58,371 nucleotides of DNA from Alphaproteobacteria bacterium (lineage in GTDB: Bacteria; Pseudomonadota; Alphaproteobacteria; Acetobacterales; Acetobacteraceae). The stretch spans positions 1-58,371 of the forward strand of contig JAPLOI010000002.1 in the NCBI GenBank assembly GCA_026400815.1, written 5' to 3'. Shown piece by piece: positions 26,136 through 35,205 of this stretch; the stretch's first letter is position 1, and the number at the start of each line of letters is the position of its first letter. The position numbers and the translations under genes were made by a program. The notes under the pieces are model-generated. The model was not told where the DNA came from and made no database searches. It was given only the letters and a program-made list of their open reading frames with translations.

Positions 26136-28286
26136 TCAGCCGGAGCGGAACCGCCAGCCCGCGCCATCGGCCTCCGCGGTGCACCCGATGGCCCGCACCC
26201 GCGGCGCGCCGGAAAGGTGACCCTGCACGAGGGACAGTCCGAGCCCCGCCAGCGGTGGCTCCGTGGGCAGGCCGAACGCCACCACCTCCTCCACCGGCTG
26301 GGCAGCATCGATCTCCCCGGTGTGCTGCACGGCGCGGCCGAGCGGCAGCAGATGGCCTTCGCGGCCGAAGACCGGCATGCGATCCAGCTTCAGGCCGGCA
26401 AGCCGCAGCAGGCGCCCACCCTCGTGGCGCTCGCCGGTCCAGAAATCGTACCAGCCGCCCGCCGGCAGCCACAGCTCCGCGATGCCGCCCGGGCGCAGGA
26501 TGGGGGCCACCAGCAGCGCCGGGCCGCAGCAGAACTGTTCCTCGAAGCCGCGCGCGGCACGGTCATCGGGGAAGGCGAGCGCCATGGCCCGCATCACCGG
26601 CAGCCCGGTGCTTGCGGCATCGCGGGCCACGGCGTGCAGGTAGGGCACCAGCAGCATGCGCAGATCGAGCCATTGCCGCGCGACGCTTTCGGCGTCGTCG
26701 CCATACGACCACGGCTCGCGCGGGCCGATGCCGTGGAAGCGGAAATGCGAGCTGAACACCGCAGCGCCGAGCCAGCGCAGGAACAGCTCCGGCGCGGGCT
26801 GGGTGCTGCCGTAGAAGCCGCCGATGTCGCTGGCGTGGCAGGGCACGCCCGTCATGCCATGCGAAAGCCCGCCGCGCAGGCTCGCGGCCAGGCCCTCCCA
26901 ATCGCTCTGCGGATCGCCGCCCCACTGCACCGGTTGGCGCTGGGCCCCGATCCAGCCGGCACGGCCCCAAACCACGGGATCCCCGGTGAACTTCGCCGTC
27001 GCCTCGTACACGCAACGGTTGTAGAGCGCGGGATAGGCGTTGTGCAGCCGCACGCCGCTATCGCCGTTCGATGCCCGCGCCTCCTCCGGCACCTGCTCGC
27101 CGAAATCGCTCTTCACCACGTCCACGCCGAGCGCGAACAGCGCCGCGTGCCGGTCGCGCCAATCGGCATAGGCGCCGGGGTGGGTGTAGTCCGGCAGGCC
27201 CGAGGCGGGCAGCGGGGTGAGCACTTTGCCGAACGGCGAGCTGCCCGGCGTCTTGTCCCAATCGAACACCAGCGGCTGGCCTGCATCGTCCGTCAGCAGG
27301 AACCCCTCCTCCGCCAGTTCGGGGAAGAGCGCGCCCTCCACCGCCACGGGCGGGTATTCCCAGACGCAGATGCGGAAGCCCTGCGCCTTCAGCGCATCGA
27401 TCACCGGCTTCGGGTCCGGATAGCGCGAGGGGTCGAAATGGAAGTGGAAGCGCGTCGGCGTATCCTGCCAGGCGCGGCCGTCGAAGGTGATCACGTCGCA
27501 AGGCAGGCGCTTTTCGCGCACCGTGCGGGCGGCTTCGAGGATTTCGTCGGCGGTGCGGTAATAGGCCTTGGAGAGCCACACGCCGAAGGACCACAGCGGC
27601 GGGGCGGCGGGCGCGCCGGTCAGCGCGTGATACTGGCGCAGCAGCGCCCCGGGGTCGGGGGCAGCGAACAGGAACAGGTCCAGCGCCTCGTCGGCACAGA
27701 CGATCGCCAGCGTGCGGTGCGACCAGGCCGGATGGCCGCAGCCGAACCACACATCCATCGGCGTGTTCACCAGGATGCCCCAGCAGGTGCCATCCGGCGT
27801 GAAGCCCCAGGCGAAGGGGCATGGCTTGTAGGTGAGGCCGGTATTCACCCCCAGCGCGTCGTCCACGTGGCAGCGCACCAGCTGGCCACGCTTATCCAGC
27901 GGGCCGAACTGTTCGCCCAGGCCATACACCGGCAGCCCGCTGTCGAGCGCGAAGGCGGCGGACCAGAACCCGTCCGCGCCACGGCCGAAGGCGGGCAGCC
28001 GCGTCCAGCCGCGGAAATGCTCGTCCGTCGGTGGGCCGAGCACGAGGCGACCTTCGGCATCGCGCAGCGTGGCGGTCACCGGGGCACCGCCCAGTTCCGC
28101 ATCGGCGGGGGCGAAGCCGGTGGCGTCGACGAAGCCGTAGTCGGGCAGCGTGGTTTCGCCGAGGGTGAGGCGGGTGACGCCACCGCTTGCGGCCACGCGC
28201 AGCCGGCCGATGGAGGTCTCGAACGCCCCTGCCCCGCGCGGCGTGAGGCCTTCGGCGCGGGCGTGCTTGGTCGGGTCGGTCGGCAT
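26136..28286 (-). CDS. Glycoside hydrolase family 31 (alpha-xylosidase YicI-like)
   Basis: A 716-residue intracellular alpha-glycosidase of the YicI branch. The nucleophile is Asp394 in DVVKSDFGEQVPEEA and the acid/base is Asp458 in VQWGGDPQSDWEGL. LPVYGLGEQFGPLDKRGQ, ITFDGRAWQDTPTRFHF and GVPCHASDIGGFYG are conserved family segments. It probably removes alpha-linked xylose or glucose from imported oligosaccharides. It follows the second permease gene by two bases and closes the operon binding protein-permease-permease-GH31, so the transporter very likely brings in its substrate. No signal peptide is seen. Confidence 0.92.
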   Translation of the reverse strand: MPTDPTKHARAEGLTPRGAGAFETSIGRLRVAASGGVTRLTLGETTLPDYGFVDATGFAPADAELGGAPVTATLRDAEGRLVLGPPTDEHFRGWTRLPAFGRGADGFWSAAFALDSGLPVYGLGEQFGPLDKRGQLVRCHVDDALGVNTGLTYKPCPFAWGFTPDGTCWGILVNTPMDVWFGCGHPAWSHRTLAIVCADEALDLFLFAAPDPGALLRQYHALTGAPAAPPLWSFGVWLSKAYYRTADEILEAARTVREKRLPCDVITFDGRAWQDTPTRFHFHFDPSRYPDPKPVIDALKAQGFRICVWEYPPVAVEGALFPELAEEGFLLTDDAGQPLVFDWDKTPGSSPFGKVLTPLPASGLPDYTHPGAYADWRDRHAALFALGVDVVKSDFGEQVPEEARASNGDSGVRLHNAYPALYNRCVYEATAKFTGDPVVWGRAGWIGAQRQPVQWGGDPQSDWEGLAASLRGGLSHGMTGVPCHASDIGGFYGSTQPAPELFLRWLGAAVFSSHFRFHGIGPREPWSYGDDAESVARQWLDLRMLLVPYLHAVARDAASTGLPVMRAMALAFPDDRAARGFEEQFCCGPALLVAPILRPGGIAELWLPAGGWYDFWTGERHEGGRLLRLAGLKLDRMPVFGREGHLLPLGRAVQHTGEIDAAQPVEEVVAFGLPTEPPLAGLGLSLVQGHLSGAPRVRAIGCTAEADGAGWRFRSG

Positions 28287-28288
28287 GC

Positions 28289-29110
28289 TCAGCCCTTCAC
28301 TCCGCCGGCGGTGAGCCCGCCGACCACGCGTTCCTGGAAGATCACGATCAGCAGGCATACCGGCACGATCGCCACGATCAGCGCGGCCGAGATGATCGGC
28401 CAGGGGAAGGCGAACTCGCCCTGATACAGCGTAATCCCCACCGGCACGGTGCGCGCCGGCACGCGCGGCGAAAGCGTCAGCGCCAGCAGGAACTCGTCCC
28501 ACGCATTCACGAAGGCCAGGATCGCGGCTGTGAAGATGCCGGGCCCGGCCAGCGGCACCACCACGTGCCACATCGCACCCAGCCGCGTGCAGCCGTCGAT
28601 CTCCGCCGCGCGCTCCAGATCCTGCGGAATGTCCTGGAAGAAGCTCGCCAGCACCAGGGTACACACGGGCATGGAGAGCACGGCGTATGGCAGAATGAGC
28701 GCAGGCCAGGTGTTGAGCAGTTCCACCGTGCGCATGATCTGGAACAGCGGCACCATCAGGCTGATCAGCGGAAACATCGAGACCAATACGATGGCCGAAA
28801 GAATGAGCGTGCCCATCGGCACCCGCAGCCGCACGATGGCATAGGCCGCCAGCGCCGAGACGAACACGCAGAGCAGCGTGGAGAGCGTGGCCACCGCCAG
28901 CGAGTTCCACAGGAAGGTGAGCATCGGCTGGTCGACGAACACGCGCACATAATTGGCGAGGGTCGGCGTATCCGGCAGCACCGTGATCGGCACGCGCATC
29001 AGCTCCGTCTCGGTCTTCATCGAGGTGAGCAGGATCCACAGCGCGGGGATCACGCCATTGGCCACGATCAGCAGCGCGGCGAGCGCGCGGGCCTTCTTGA
29101 AGCTGGGCAT
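28289..29110 (-). CDS. Sugar ABC transporter permease (MalG-like)
   Basis: Inner-membrane permease of the carbohydrate-uptake-1 class, 273 residues and six membrane segments. ERAAEIDGCTRLGAMWHVVVP is the EAA loop that docks the ATPase. NSLAVATLSTLLCVFVSALAAY follows the MalG pattern. The ATG overlaps the stop of the MalF-like gene by one base. The operon has no ATPase gene, so a shared MalK/UgpC-type subunit elsewhere is required. Confidence 0.92.
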   Translation of the reverse strand: MPSFKKARALAALLIVANGVIPALWILLTSMKTETELMRVPITVLPDTPTLANYVRVFVDQPMLTFLWNSLAVATLSTLLCVFVSALAAYAIVRLRVPMGTLILSAIVLVSMFPLISLMVPLFQIMRTVELLNTWPALILPYAVLSMPVCTLVLASFFQDIPQDLERAAEIDGCTRLGAMWHVVVPLAGPGIFTAAILAFVNAWDEFLLALTLSPRVPARTVPVGITLYQGEFAFPWPIISAALIVAIVPVCLLIVIFQERVVGGLTAGGVKG

Positions 29111-30009
29111 CAGCCGGTCCCTTCGTCGCGCCGCGTCTGGCGGATGTAGAGCGAGGTCAGCGCGAGGCTGAGCAGGAACATCAGGGCGGCGAGCGCGCTG
29201 CCATAGCCGAAATCGAGCACGTCGATGGTGGTGCGGTGCACGTACATCGCCAGCGTCTCCGTGCTGTGGCCCGGCCCGCCGCCGGTCATGGCGTAGGGGA
29301 TGTCGAAGGTCTGGATCGCCGTGATGGTGCGGAAGATCAGTGCCACCACAATGGCCGGGCGCAGCATCGGCAGGGTCACGTGGCGGAAGCGCTGCCACGC
29401 GCTGGCGCCGTCCACCGCGGCGGCCTCATAGAGCGAGGACGGGATCGCCTGCAGCCCGGCCAGCAGCACCAGGGCCACGAAGCTCGATGATTTCCACACG
29501 ATCGCGGTGGAGGTGGAGATGAAGGCAAGATCGGGGGTGGAGAGCCAGCGCAGCGGTTCCGCGCCGAACAGCCGCAGCACCGCGTTCACCACCCCCTGCT
29601 CGTATTCAAAGAACCAGCGGAAGATCAGCCCGGCGAACACCAGCGGCAGCGCCCAGGGCAGCAGCAGGCCGAGCCTTACCGGCCACTTCACCCGGAACGG
29701 CAGGTTGGCCAGCAGCGCCAGGCCCAGCCCGCACAATATCGCGCCAGGAACGGTCACGCCCACATAGATCAGCGTGACGCCAAGCGCGGACCAGAAGCGT
29801 GGGTCGTCCATCGCGCGGTCGTAGTTCTCCCAGCCCACGAACCCCTCCAGCCAGGGTTGCGCCAGATGCAGCTGCTGCGTGCTGGTCCAGAGCAGCGTGG
29901 CGATGGGATAGAGCACCACCGCCGAGAGCAGCAGCAGCGCCGGGGCCAACAGCGCGTAGCCGAGCCGCCGCTCCGCGCGCTCCAGCGGGCCGACGCGCAG
30001 CCGCGCCAT
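29110..30009 (-). CDS. Sugar ABC transporter permease (MalF-like)
   Basis: First permease of the sugar importer, 299 residues with six predicted membrane segments. LGYALLAPALLLLSAVVLYP is the N-terminal helix, and FVGWENYDRAMDDPRFWSAL is the periplasmic stretch typical of this class. The EAA loop is YEAAAVDGASAWQRFRHVTLP. It begins four bases after the end of the binding-protein gene, so the two are transcribed together. The partner is the MalG-like subunit. Confidence 0.93.
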   Translation of the reverse strand: MARLRVGPLERAERRLGYALLAPALLLLSAVVLYPIATLLWTSTQQLHLAQPWLEGFVGWENYDRAMDDPRFWSALGVTLIYVGVTVPGAILCGLGLALLANLPFRVKWPVRLGLLLPWALPLVFAGLIFRWFFEYEQGVVNAVLRLFGAEPLRWLSTPDLAFISTSTAIVWKSSSFVALVLLAGLQAIPSSLYEAAAVDGASAWQRFRHVTLPMLRPAIVVALIFRTITAIQTFDIPYAMTGGGPGHSTETLAMYVHRTTIDVLDFGYGSALAALMFLLSLALTSLYIRQTRRDEGTG

Positions 30010-30013
30010 AGGG

Positions 30014-31297
30014 CTAGCGCAGCACGGGGGTCAGCCGCTGCGTCATGTCCGCCAGCGCCTGGTCGGCAGTGCGGGTGCCGGCGAGGAAGCCGTTCATGGA
30101 GGTGCGGATCGCCTCCGACACCTCGGCATAGCGCGGCGTCACCGGGCGGGCGCGGGCGCCCAGCACCACGGCGCGGGCATCGCGGAACCAGGGGTTGGCG
30201 GCCAGCACCTCGGCATCCTCGTACACCTCCGGGAACACCGGCAGGTGGCTGGCGGCAATGGCCTGCATCTTGGAAACCTCGGGCGAGGACAGGAAGCGCA
30301 CCAGCTTGGCCGCCGCTTCCTTGTTCTTGGAAAACGCGCTCACGGCCAGCTGCCAGCCGCCGACGCAGGTGGCCGGCGCGTTGCCCGCAAAGCTGGGCAG
30401 CGGCACCACGCCGATGCGGTCCTTCACCTGGCTGTCGGCGTCGTTCTGGAAGCGGTTCCAGGCGTAGCCCCACTGCATGGCGAAGATCAGGTTGCCGGCC
30501 TGCATGTCCACGCGGATGCGGTCGGTGGCGATCTCGGCGAGGTTGGCGGGCGTAACGTTCTTCGCGCGCAAATCCGACCACAAGGCGAGCGCGCGCTGGG
30601 CCTGGGCCGGGTTCAGCGCCAGCTTGCCTTGCGCGTCCGTCAGCGTGCCGCCCATGCCCCAGAGCGGCACCAGGAAGCTGCACACCGTGCCCTCGATCGG
30701 CGCGCCGGCGGTGGCGAAGCCGCGCAGGCTGGGGTTGGCGGCGGCCTCCGCGGCCAGGATTTTCTGCGCGCCGGCAGAGAGTTCATCCCAGGTTGTGGGC
30801 GGCGCCACCTGGTGCTTGGCCAGCAGGTCGCGGCGGAAATACAGGAACTGCGCATCGGCGAAATACGGCAGCGCCATCACGCGGCCGCCGACGATGTTGG
30901 CTTCCCGGTAGGCCGGCAAATAGCGGGCCATGATCGCGTCGCGCTCGGCGCCGAGATAGGCATCCAGCGGCTCCGCCCAGCGCGCTGCGGCCCATTGCGC
31001 CGGCCGGATCACGTCGATCAGCACCACGTCCAGCGCGGAATCACGGCTGGCGAGCACGGTGTTGAGGTATTGCTGCTGCTGGTCGGAGGTGGCGCCGCCC
31101 ACCTCCACCTCGGCGCGGATGCCGGGGTTGCGCTCCTGGAACACATCCAGGATGCGGCGCATCACATCCGGCCGCTGCTGGCCGCCGGTGAACAGGCGCA
31201 GGCTCACGGGGGCCTGGGCGCGGGCCGCCGGTGCCACGGCGGCTCCCGCCAACCCTGCCAGTGCCGCGCGCCGCCCGATCCTGTTGCTGGTGCTCAT
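30014..31297 (-). CDS. Sugar ABC transporter substrate-binding protein (family 1)
   Basis: A 427-residue periplasmic binding protein, first gene of the sugar/GH31 operon. RIGRRAALAGLAGAAVAP is a twin-arginine-like signal with cleavage near ARAQ. SLRLFTGGQQRPDVMRRILD, LDVVLIDVIRPAQWAAARWA and ALPYFADAQFLYFRRDLL are standard family-1 segments. GGGAGAATATGCC before the ATG gives a good ribosome site, and this start was chosen over a longer frame. The substrate is inferred to be an alpha-xyloside or alpha-glucoside from the linked GH31 gene. Confidence 0.92.
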   Translation of the reverse strand: MSTSNRIGRRAALAGLAGAAVAPAARAQAPVSLRLFTGGQQRPDVMRRILDVFQERNPGIRAEVEVGGATSDQQQQYLNTVLASRDSALDVVLIDVIRPAQWAAARWAEPLDAYLGAERDAIMARYLPAYREANIVGGRVMALPYFADAQFLYFRRDLLAKHQVAPPTTWDELSAGAQKILAAEAAANPSLRGFATAGAPIEGTVCSFLVPLWGMGGTLTDAQGKLALNPAQAQRALALWSDLRAKNVTPANLAEIATDRIRVDMQAGNLIFAMQWGYAWNRFQNDADSQVKDRIGVVPLPSFAGNAPATCVGGWQLAVSAFSKNKEAAAKLVRFLSSPEVSKMQAIAASHLPVFPEVYEDAEVLAANPWFRDARAVVLGARARPVTPRYAEVSEAIRTSMNGFLAGTRTADQALADMTQRLTPVLR

Positions 31298-31377
31298 GGC
31301 ATATTCTCCCGCTTGTCGCCGTTGCCGGCCGTTGGCGCGATCATGCCAAGGCCGGGACATGCCGGGCAAGCAGCGCC

Positions 31378-32754
31378 TCAGCGGAACCAAACCCCGCGGG
31401 AGATGGCGGTCACCACCGTCACCCCATACACCACCAGCCCCAGCGCCAGGGCGGCGAACAGCGCCATCAGCGATCCGGTGAGATGCAGCGCCAGCCAGCC
31501 GCCACCCACGGCCACCAGCAGGCGCAGCATCCCGCCCGCCAAGGGCCAGAACAACCGCCCCGCGCCCTGCGATGCGAAATACAGGCACAGGCCGAGGCCA
31601 AAGAAGCCATAGGTGGGGCCGACGATACGCAGATAGGCGGCGCCGGTTTCAACGGCGGCGGGATCATGGGTGAACAGGCCCAGCCACGCGGCCGGGAACA
31701 GCGCGGCGGCCAGCCCCACCGCCTCTGTCAGGCCGAAGGCCAGCGCCCCGCCGGTGAGGGCAATGCGCAGCGCCCGGTCGCGCTGGCCGGCGCCGATATT
31801 AGTGCCCACCAGCGCCACCAGCGGCGCGCCAAGGCCGAAGACCAGCGGCACCAGCAGGTATTCCAGCCGCGCCCCGGTGCCGTAGCCCGCCACCGCCGCA
31901 GGCCCGGCCGCGATGCCCACCAGCCCGGTGGTCAGCGCCACCGTGAGTGTGGTCTGCAGCGTGCTGATCGCCCCCACGGCGCCTACGCGCAGGATGTCGG
32001 CGAACAACGGCCAGCGCAGCGGCACCAGCACCGGGCGCACCACAGCACGACCGGCCAGCAGGTACCAGGCCATCACCGCCGCCGTCATTGCCGTAGTGCC
32101 CACCACCGCCCAGGCACCGCCGGCGATGCCCATGGCCGGGATCGGGCCGAGGCCGAAGATCAGCACCGGCGACAGCGGCACCAGCACCACCACGCTGAGG
32201 CAGATGGCCAAAGACGGCACCAGCATGTTGCCGGTGCCGCGGATCACGCTGGCCAGCGCATTCATCACCCACACCAGCGCCACGCCACCGAACACGATGT
32301 CGGAATAGGCCAGCGCCGCTTCCAGCGACCCGGCCCGCCCGCCCATCGCGGCGTAGAGCGGCCGGCCGAAGCCCAGGAACAGCGCGGTGCACAGCAGGCC
32401 CAGCCCCAGATTCACCACCAGGGCATGCAGCACGAAGGCGTTGGCATCCTCCCGTCGCCCGCTGCCGAGCGCACGTGCCACGGCGGAGGAGATGCCGCCG
32501 CCGATGGCGCCGCCCGAGAGCATCTGCATCATCATGAAACCCGGGAACACCAGCGCCATGCCGGCCAGCGCATCGGTGCCGAGGAAGGAGATCCACCAGG
32601 TCTCGATCATCCCCACCGCGGCCTGGGCCAGCATCACCAGCACGTTCGGCCAGGCCAGGCGAAGCAGGGTGGGCACGATCGGTGCCTGCAGCAGCATGCG
32701 CGTGCGCGGGTTCATCGCCGCCGAGGGAGCGGCAGCCGGCGGGTTGGCGCTCAT
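31378..32754 (-). CDS. MATE family efflux transporter
   Basis: A 458-residue multidrug/toxin extrusion protein with about 12 membrane helices in two halves. LLRLAWPNVLVMLAQAAVGM opens the first half, with LVFPGFMMMQMLSGGAIGGG after it. LVGTNIGAGQRDRALRIAL in the second half is a family hallmark. It exports cationic or other compounds using Na+ or H+. The start overlaps the HxlR-type regulator's stop by four bases (ATGA), so pump and regulator are one transcription unit, and the regulator probably controls the pump. Confidence 0.92.
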   Translation of the reverse strand: MSANPPAAAPSAAMNPRTRMLLQAPIVPTLLRLAWPNVLVMLAQAAVGMIETWWISFLGTDALAGMALVFPGFMMMQMLSGGAIGGGISSAVARALGSGRREDANAFVLHALVVNLGLGLLCTALFLGFGRPLYAAMGGRAGSLEAALAYSDIVFGGVALVWVMNALASVIRGTGNMLVPSLAICLSVVVLVPLSPVLIFGLGPIPAMGIAGGAWAVVGTTAMTAAVMAWYLLAGRAVVRPVLVPLRWPLFADILRVGAVGAISTLQTTLTVALTTGLVGIAAGPAAVAGYGTGARLEYLLVPLVFGLGAPLVALVGTNIGAGQRDRALRIALTGGALAFGLTEAVGLAAALFPAAWLGLFTHDPAAVETGAAYLRIVGPTYGFFGLGLCLYFASQGAGRLFWPLAGGMLRLLVAVGGGWLALHLTGSLMALFAALALGLVVYGVTVVTAISRGVWFR

Positions 32755-33269
32755 GCCGAAATCTCCTTACGGCCCAGCAGGTCCCGCGGCCGCTCGCGCG
32801 CCAGCCGTGCCTTCATCCCGCGCCCGGCGGCGGGGCCGGCCACGAGGCGGAATTCCGGCGCCTCAATCGGGCGCAGCGTGGCGCGATCCACCAGCACCGG
32901 CTCGGCCGGCGCACCGGTGGCGGCATCGACGATCTGCACGCTCGGCCCCTCCGGCGCGAAATGGCGGTTGCCCCAATCCAGCAGGGTAAGAAGCACCGGG
33001 CGGAAATCCTCGCCGCGCGGCGTCAGCACGTATTCCTCGCGCGGCGGCGTATCGCTGTAGCGCCGGCGTTCCAGCAACCCGGCCTCCACCAGTGCCACGA
33101 GGCGGCGGGAGAGCATGCCGGGCGCGATGCCGAGGCTTTCTCGGAACTCCTCGAACCGCGTCATCCCCGCGAAGGCGTCGCGCAGGATCAGGATGCTCCA
33201 CCACTCGCCCACGCGGTCCAGCCCGCGGGCGATGGGGCACGGCATGGTGCGGAAGCTTTTGCGCTGCAT
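32751..33269 (-). CDS. HxlR family transcriptional regulator
   Basis: A 172-residue winged-helix regulator. PIARGLDRVGEWWSILILRD at the start, FEEFRESLGIAPGMLSRRL as the recognition helix region, and YVLTPRGEDFRPVLLTLLDW are family signatures. A C-terminal extension of about 60 residues follows the core, as in several HxlR proteins. It lies directly upstream of the MATE gene in the same operon. Palindromes in the promoter region (33291-33320) may be its operator. HxlR proteins often sense electrophiles through a cysteine; the only Cys here is at position 11. Confidence 0.92.
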   Translation of the reverse strand: MQRKSFRTMPCPIARGLDRVGEWWSILILRDAFAGMTRFEEFRESLGIAPGMLSRRLVALVEAGLLERRRYSDTPPREEYVLTPRGEDFRPVLLTLLDWGNRHFAPEGPSVQIVDAATGAPAEPVLVDRATLRPIEAPEFRLVAGPAAGRGMKARLARERPRDLLGRKEISA

Positions 33270-33290
33270 GGCCGGCGCCTCGCTATCATC

Positions 33291-33320
33291 ATGGAAGTCA
33301 GTTCCATATTAGTAGCTACT
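33291..33320. promoter_or_regulatory. Candidate HxlR operator: two adjacent palindromes
   Basis: ATGGAA-GTCAG-TTCCAT (33291-33307) is a perfect 6-bp inverted repeat, and AGTAGCTACT (33311-33320) is a perfect 10-base palindrome four bases further on. Both lie in the gap between the divergent hxlR-MATE operon and the DUF2272 gene, and both are AT-richer than the surroundings. They are placed as an autoregulatory operator would be. Inferred from position and symmetry only. Confidence 0.45.
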
Positions 33321-33402
33321 GCGCCACCACCCGCAAGCACGCTCAGCGAAGCGTGAGGTGCAGGCCGTTGACGCAGCCCCGCGCGGCGCGCCAAGTGCGG
33401 CC

Positions 33403-34251
33403 ATGCGCCCCCCTGCCCTTCTCGCCATGGCATTGCTCGTGCTGGGCCTGGCCGCCTGCGCCACCCGGCCGACCGCCCCGCCGGCGCCGCAAGGCCTGCC
33501 ACCGCCGGCCTATCCCGCCGAGGCCCGCGCCCGCCTGCTGCGCCTGCTCGATGGCGAATGGCGCGAATGGGGTGGGCGCGTGCTCGATGCGCGCACCGTG
33601 GCCGTGCGTGACGACCAGCAAGGCCCGATGGCCGAGCAGGACCCGGCCGCCTTCACCAAGGTGCTCGCCTATTGGTCCGCGGTCGGCTGGGCCGATGAGA
33701 TCGCCCGCAACAAGCGCGCCTTCACCCTGGGCGAGGCCACCGCCTGCACCAGCGGCGAGCTCGCCGGTGGCGGGCGCTCGGCGCTGTGGGGCTGCCAGCC
33801 CTGGTCCGCCGCCTTCGTCTCCTTCGTGCTGCGCGCCACCGGCATCGACGCCGCCGAGTTCCCGCCCGCCGCGGCGCATTGGCAGTATATGGATGCGCTG
33901 ATCCTGCAGGGGGATCGCTGGGGCGGCCGCGCCACCTTCCTGGCCCACGAGATCGAAGACTACGCCCCCGCCCCCGGCGACCTGGTGTGCGCCGACCGCA
34001 GCCGCCGCCCGCTCCCCAGCCTCGCGGCCCGGCGCGCGGAGATGGGCACGGGCCGGCCGATGCATTGCGACATCGTGGCCGAGGTGCTGCCCGGCGAGAT
34101 CGTGGTGATCGGCGGCAATGTCGCCCAGGCCGTCACCGCCGTGCGCTACGCCACCGATGCCGGCGGAAGATTGCGGCGCAATACCCGGCCCTGGTTCGTG
34201 GTGTTCGAGAACCGGATGGGCCGCACCCAGGCCGTGGCGCTAAATCCCTAG
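33403..34251 (+). CDS. DUF2272 family lipoprotein
   Basis: A 282-residue lipoprotein. MRPPALLAMALLVLGLAAC carries a lipobox (LAAC), so the ATG at 33403 was chosen over one 45 bases earlier. The DUF2272 region includes WGCQPWSAAFVSFVLRATG, DALILQGDRWG, PAPGDLVCADRS and HCDIVAEVLPGEIVVIGGN. Its Cys/His pattern resembles CHAP/NlpC-type cysteine peptidases, so a wall-related amidase role is possible but unproved. It is convergent with the DUF4031 gene, overlapping by 12 bases. Confidence 0.82.
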   Translation: MRPPALLAMALLVLGLAACATRPTAPPAPQGLPPPAYPAEARARLLRLLDGEWREWGGRVLDARTVAVRDDQQGPMAEQDPAAFTKVLAYWSAVGWADEIARNKRAFTLGEATACTSGELAGGGRSALWGCQPWSAAFVSFVLRATGIDAAEFPPAAAHWQYMDALILQGDRWGGRATFLAHEIEDYAPAPGDLVCADRSRRPLPSLAARRAEMGTGRPMHCDIVAEVLPGEIVVIGGNVAQAVTAVRYATDAGGRLRRNTRPWFVVFENRMGRTQAVALNP

Positions 34252-34557
34252 CTTCTCCGCCAGACGGGCCCGCAGCCAGGCCGCCCCTTCCTCCGGCGTG
34301 ACCAGCGGGGCGGCGGGATCGCGCCGGCGCAGGACGGTCATCAGGCTGCAATGCCGCCAGGTGATCTCCCGCGCGCCGTATTCCACCGCCAGCGCGCGGC
34401 GATCCATCGTCACGTCGTAATGGTCGCCCTGATACCAGCGCCGCTCGATGCCGATGCGCGCGGCCATGTTGTGCAATTCCTCCTCCGTATCCGCGATCAT
34501 GTGGCACATGATGTGCCCGCGGAATGCGGCGCGCATGTCGTCGACGTAGACGGTCAC
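34240..34557 (-). CDS. DUF4031 family small protein
   Basis: A 105-residue protein starting VTVYVDDMRAAFRGHIMCHM (initiator GTG), followed by ADTEEELHNMAARIGIERRW and HYDVTMDRRALAVEYGA. This is the DUF4031 pattern, of unknown function, with an N-terminal acidic pair (DD) and a conserved HYD. The GTG has AGGAG eight bases upstream and was preferred over the longer open frame. It overlaps the end of the convergent DUF2272 gene. Confidence 0.82.
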   Translation of the reverse strand: MTVYVDDMRAAFRGHIMCHMIADTEEELHNMAARIGIERRWYQGDHYDVTMDRRALAVEYGAREITWRHCSLMTVLRRRDPAAPLVTPEEGAAWLRARLAEKLGI

Positions 34558-34760
34558 TTCTGCTCCTGGCCAGACAGTGGCCCACGATGCCGCCATCCCA
34601 CGCGGCTGCAAACCCCACCAGCCCACGGGTGCGCGCTGCCGCCGCGCCGGCCTTTGCAGCAGCTCAAGCCCGATCAGGCACCGCGTGTGCTGAAATGAAT
34701 CTGTAGGGGCTTCGGCCTAGGATCGAGGGCACGTCGCATCCGGCGTTGGAGTGCACACCG

Positions 34761-35186
34761 TTGCGCAAATTCATCGTTGGCGCCTACTGGGGTGGATTGC
34801 TCGCCGTCGCCATGGGGTTGCTGCCGATCATCGTGTTCAGGCCACGGCTGCTGCCGCTCGGCTCCATGGAGGATCTGCAGCAGCTCACGCCGATCCTGCT
34901 GCTGGCGGGATTTGCCTTGCTCACCTCGGTGCTGGCGGCAGGGACCATGGTGATTCTGCGCGAGATCGCCGCCGTGCGTACCGCGCTGGAACGGGCCGGC
35001 AGCAATGCCAACGGCCTCCCCGCGCGGCTGTCCGGCTGGGCCGGCAAGGCGCAGGGCAATGGCGGGCTGATGGGCAAGGCCACCGCGCCCTGCCACGCCT
35101 GCGGCCGCACCAACTGGTCGGATGCGTTCTCCTGCGTCGATTGCGGCGCCCCGCTGGCCTGCGACGGCCCCGCCGCCGCGCATTGA
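34761..35186 (+). CDS. Membrane protein with C-terminal zinc ribbon
   Basis: A 141-residue protein of no family that I recognise. Two membrane helices are visible: FIVGAYWGGLLAVAMGLLPI and LTPILLLAGFALLTSVLAAG. They are followed by a short helix and a C-terminal CHACGRTNWSDAFSCVDCG motif, a CxxC...CxxC zinc ribbon. The TTG start has GGAG nine bases upstream; another TTG 15 bases earlier is possible. The gene is alone between convergent and divergent neighbours. Coding is supported by codon use and the coherent membrane plus ribbon layout. Confidence 0.65.
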   Translation: MRKFIVGAYWGGLLAVAMGLLPIIVFRPRLLPLGSMEDLQQLTPILLLAGFALLTSVLAAGTMVILREIAAVRTALERAGSNANGLPARLSGWAGKAQGNGGLMGKATAPCHACGRTNWSDAFSCVDCGAPLACDGPAAAH

Positions 35187-35195
35187 GGCGGCGGG
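35169..35195. terminator. Bidirectional hairpin between convergent genes
   Basis: A perfect 9-bp GC stem (CCCGCCGCC / GGCGGCGGG) with a 9-base loop spans the stop of the zinc-ribbon membrane protein gene and ends 10 bases before the stop of the convergent M29 aminopeptidase gene. It can serve both strands. Confidence 0.55.
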
Positions 35196-35205
35196 CGACC
35201 TGGCT

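Noticed and set aside
25737-28424. 895-residue plus-strand frame opposite the GH31 gene
   Set aside because: The opposite frame carries intact GH31 catalytic motifs; this one is low-complexity antisense.
28287-29039. Upstream extension of the GH31 frame to a 967-residue protein
   Set aside because: The added residues are an out-of-frame reading of the MalG-like permease. The ATG at 28286 follows its stop by two bases.
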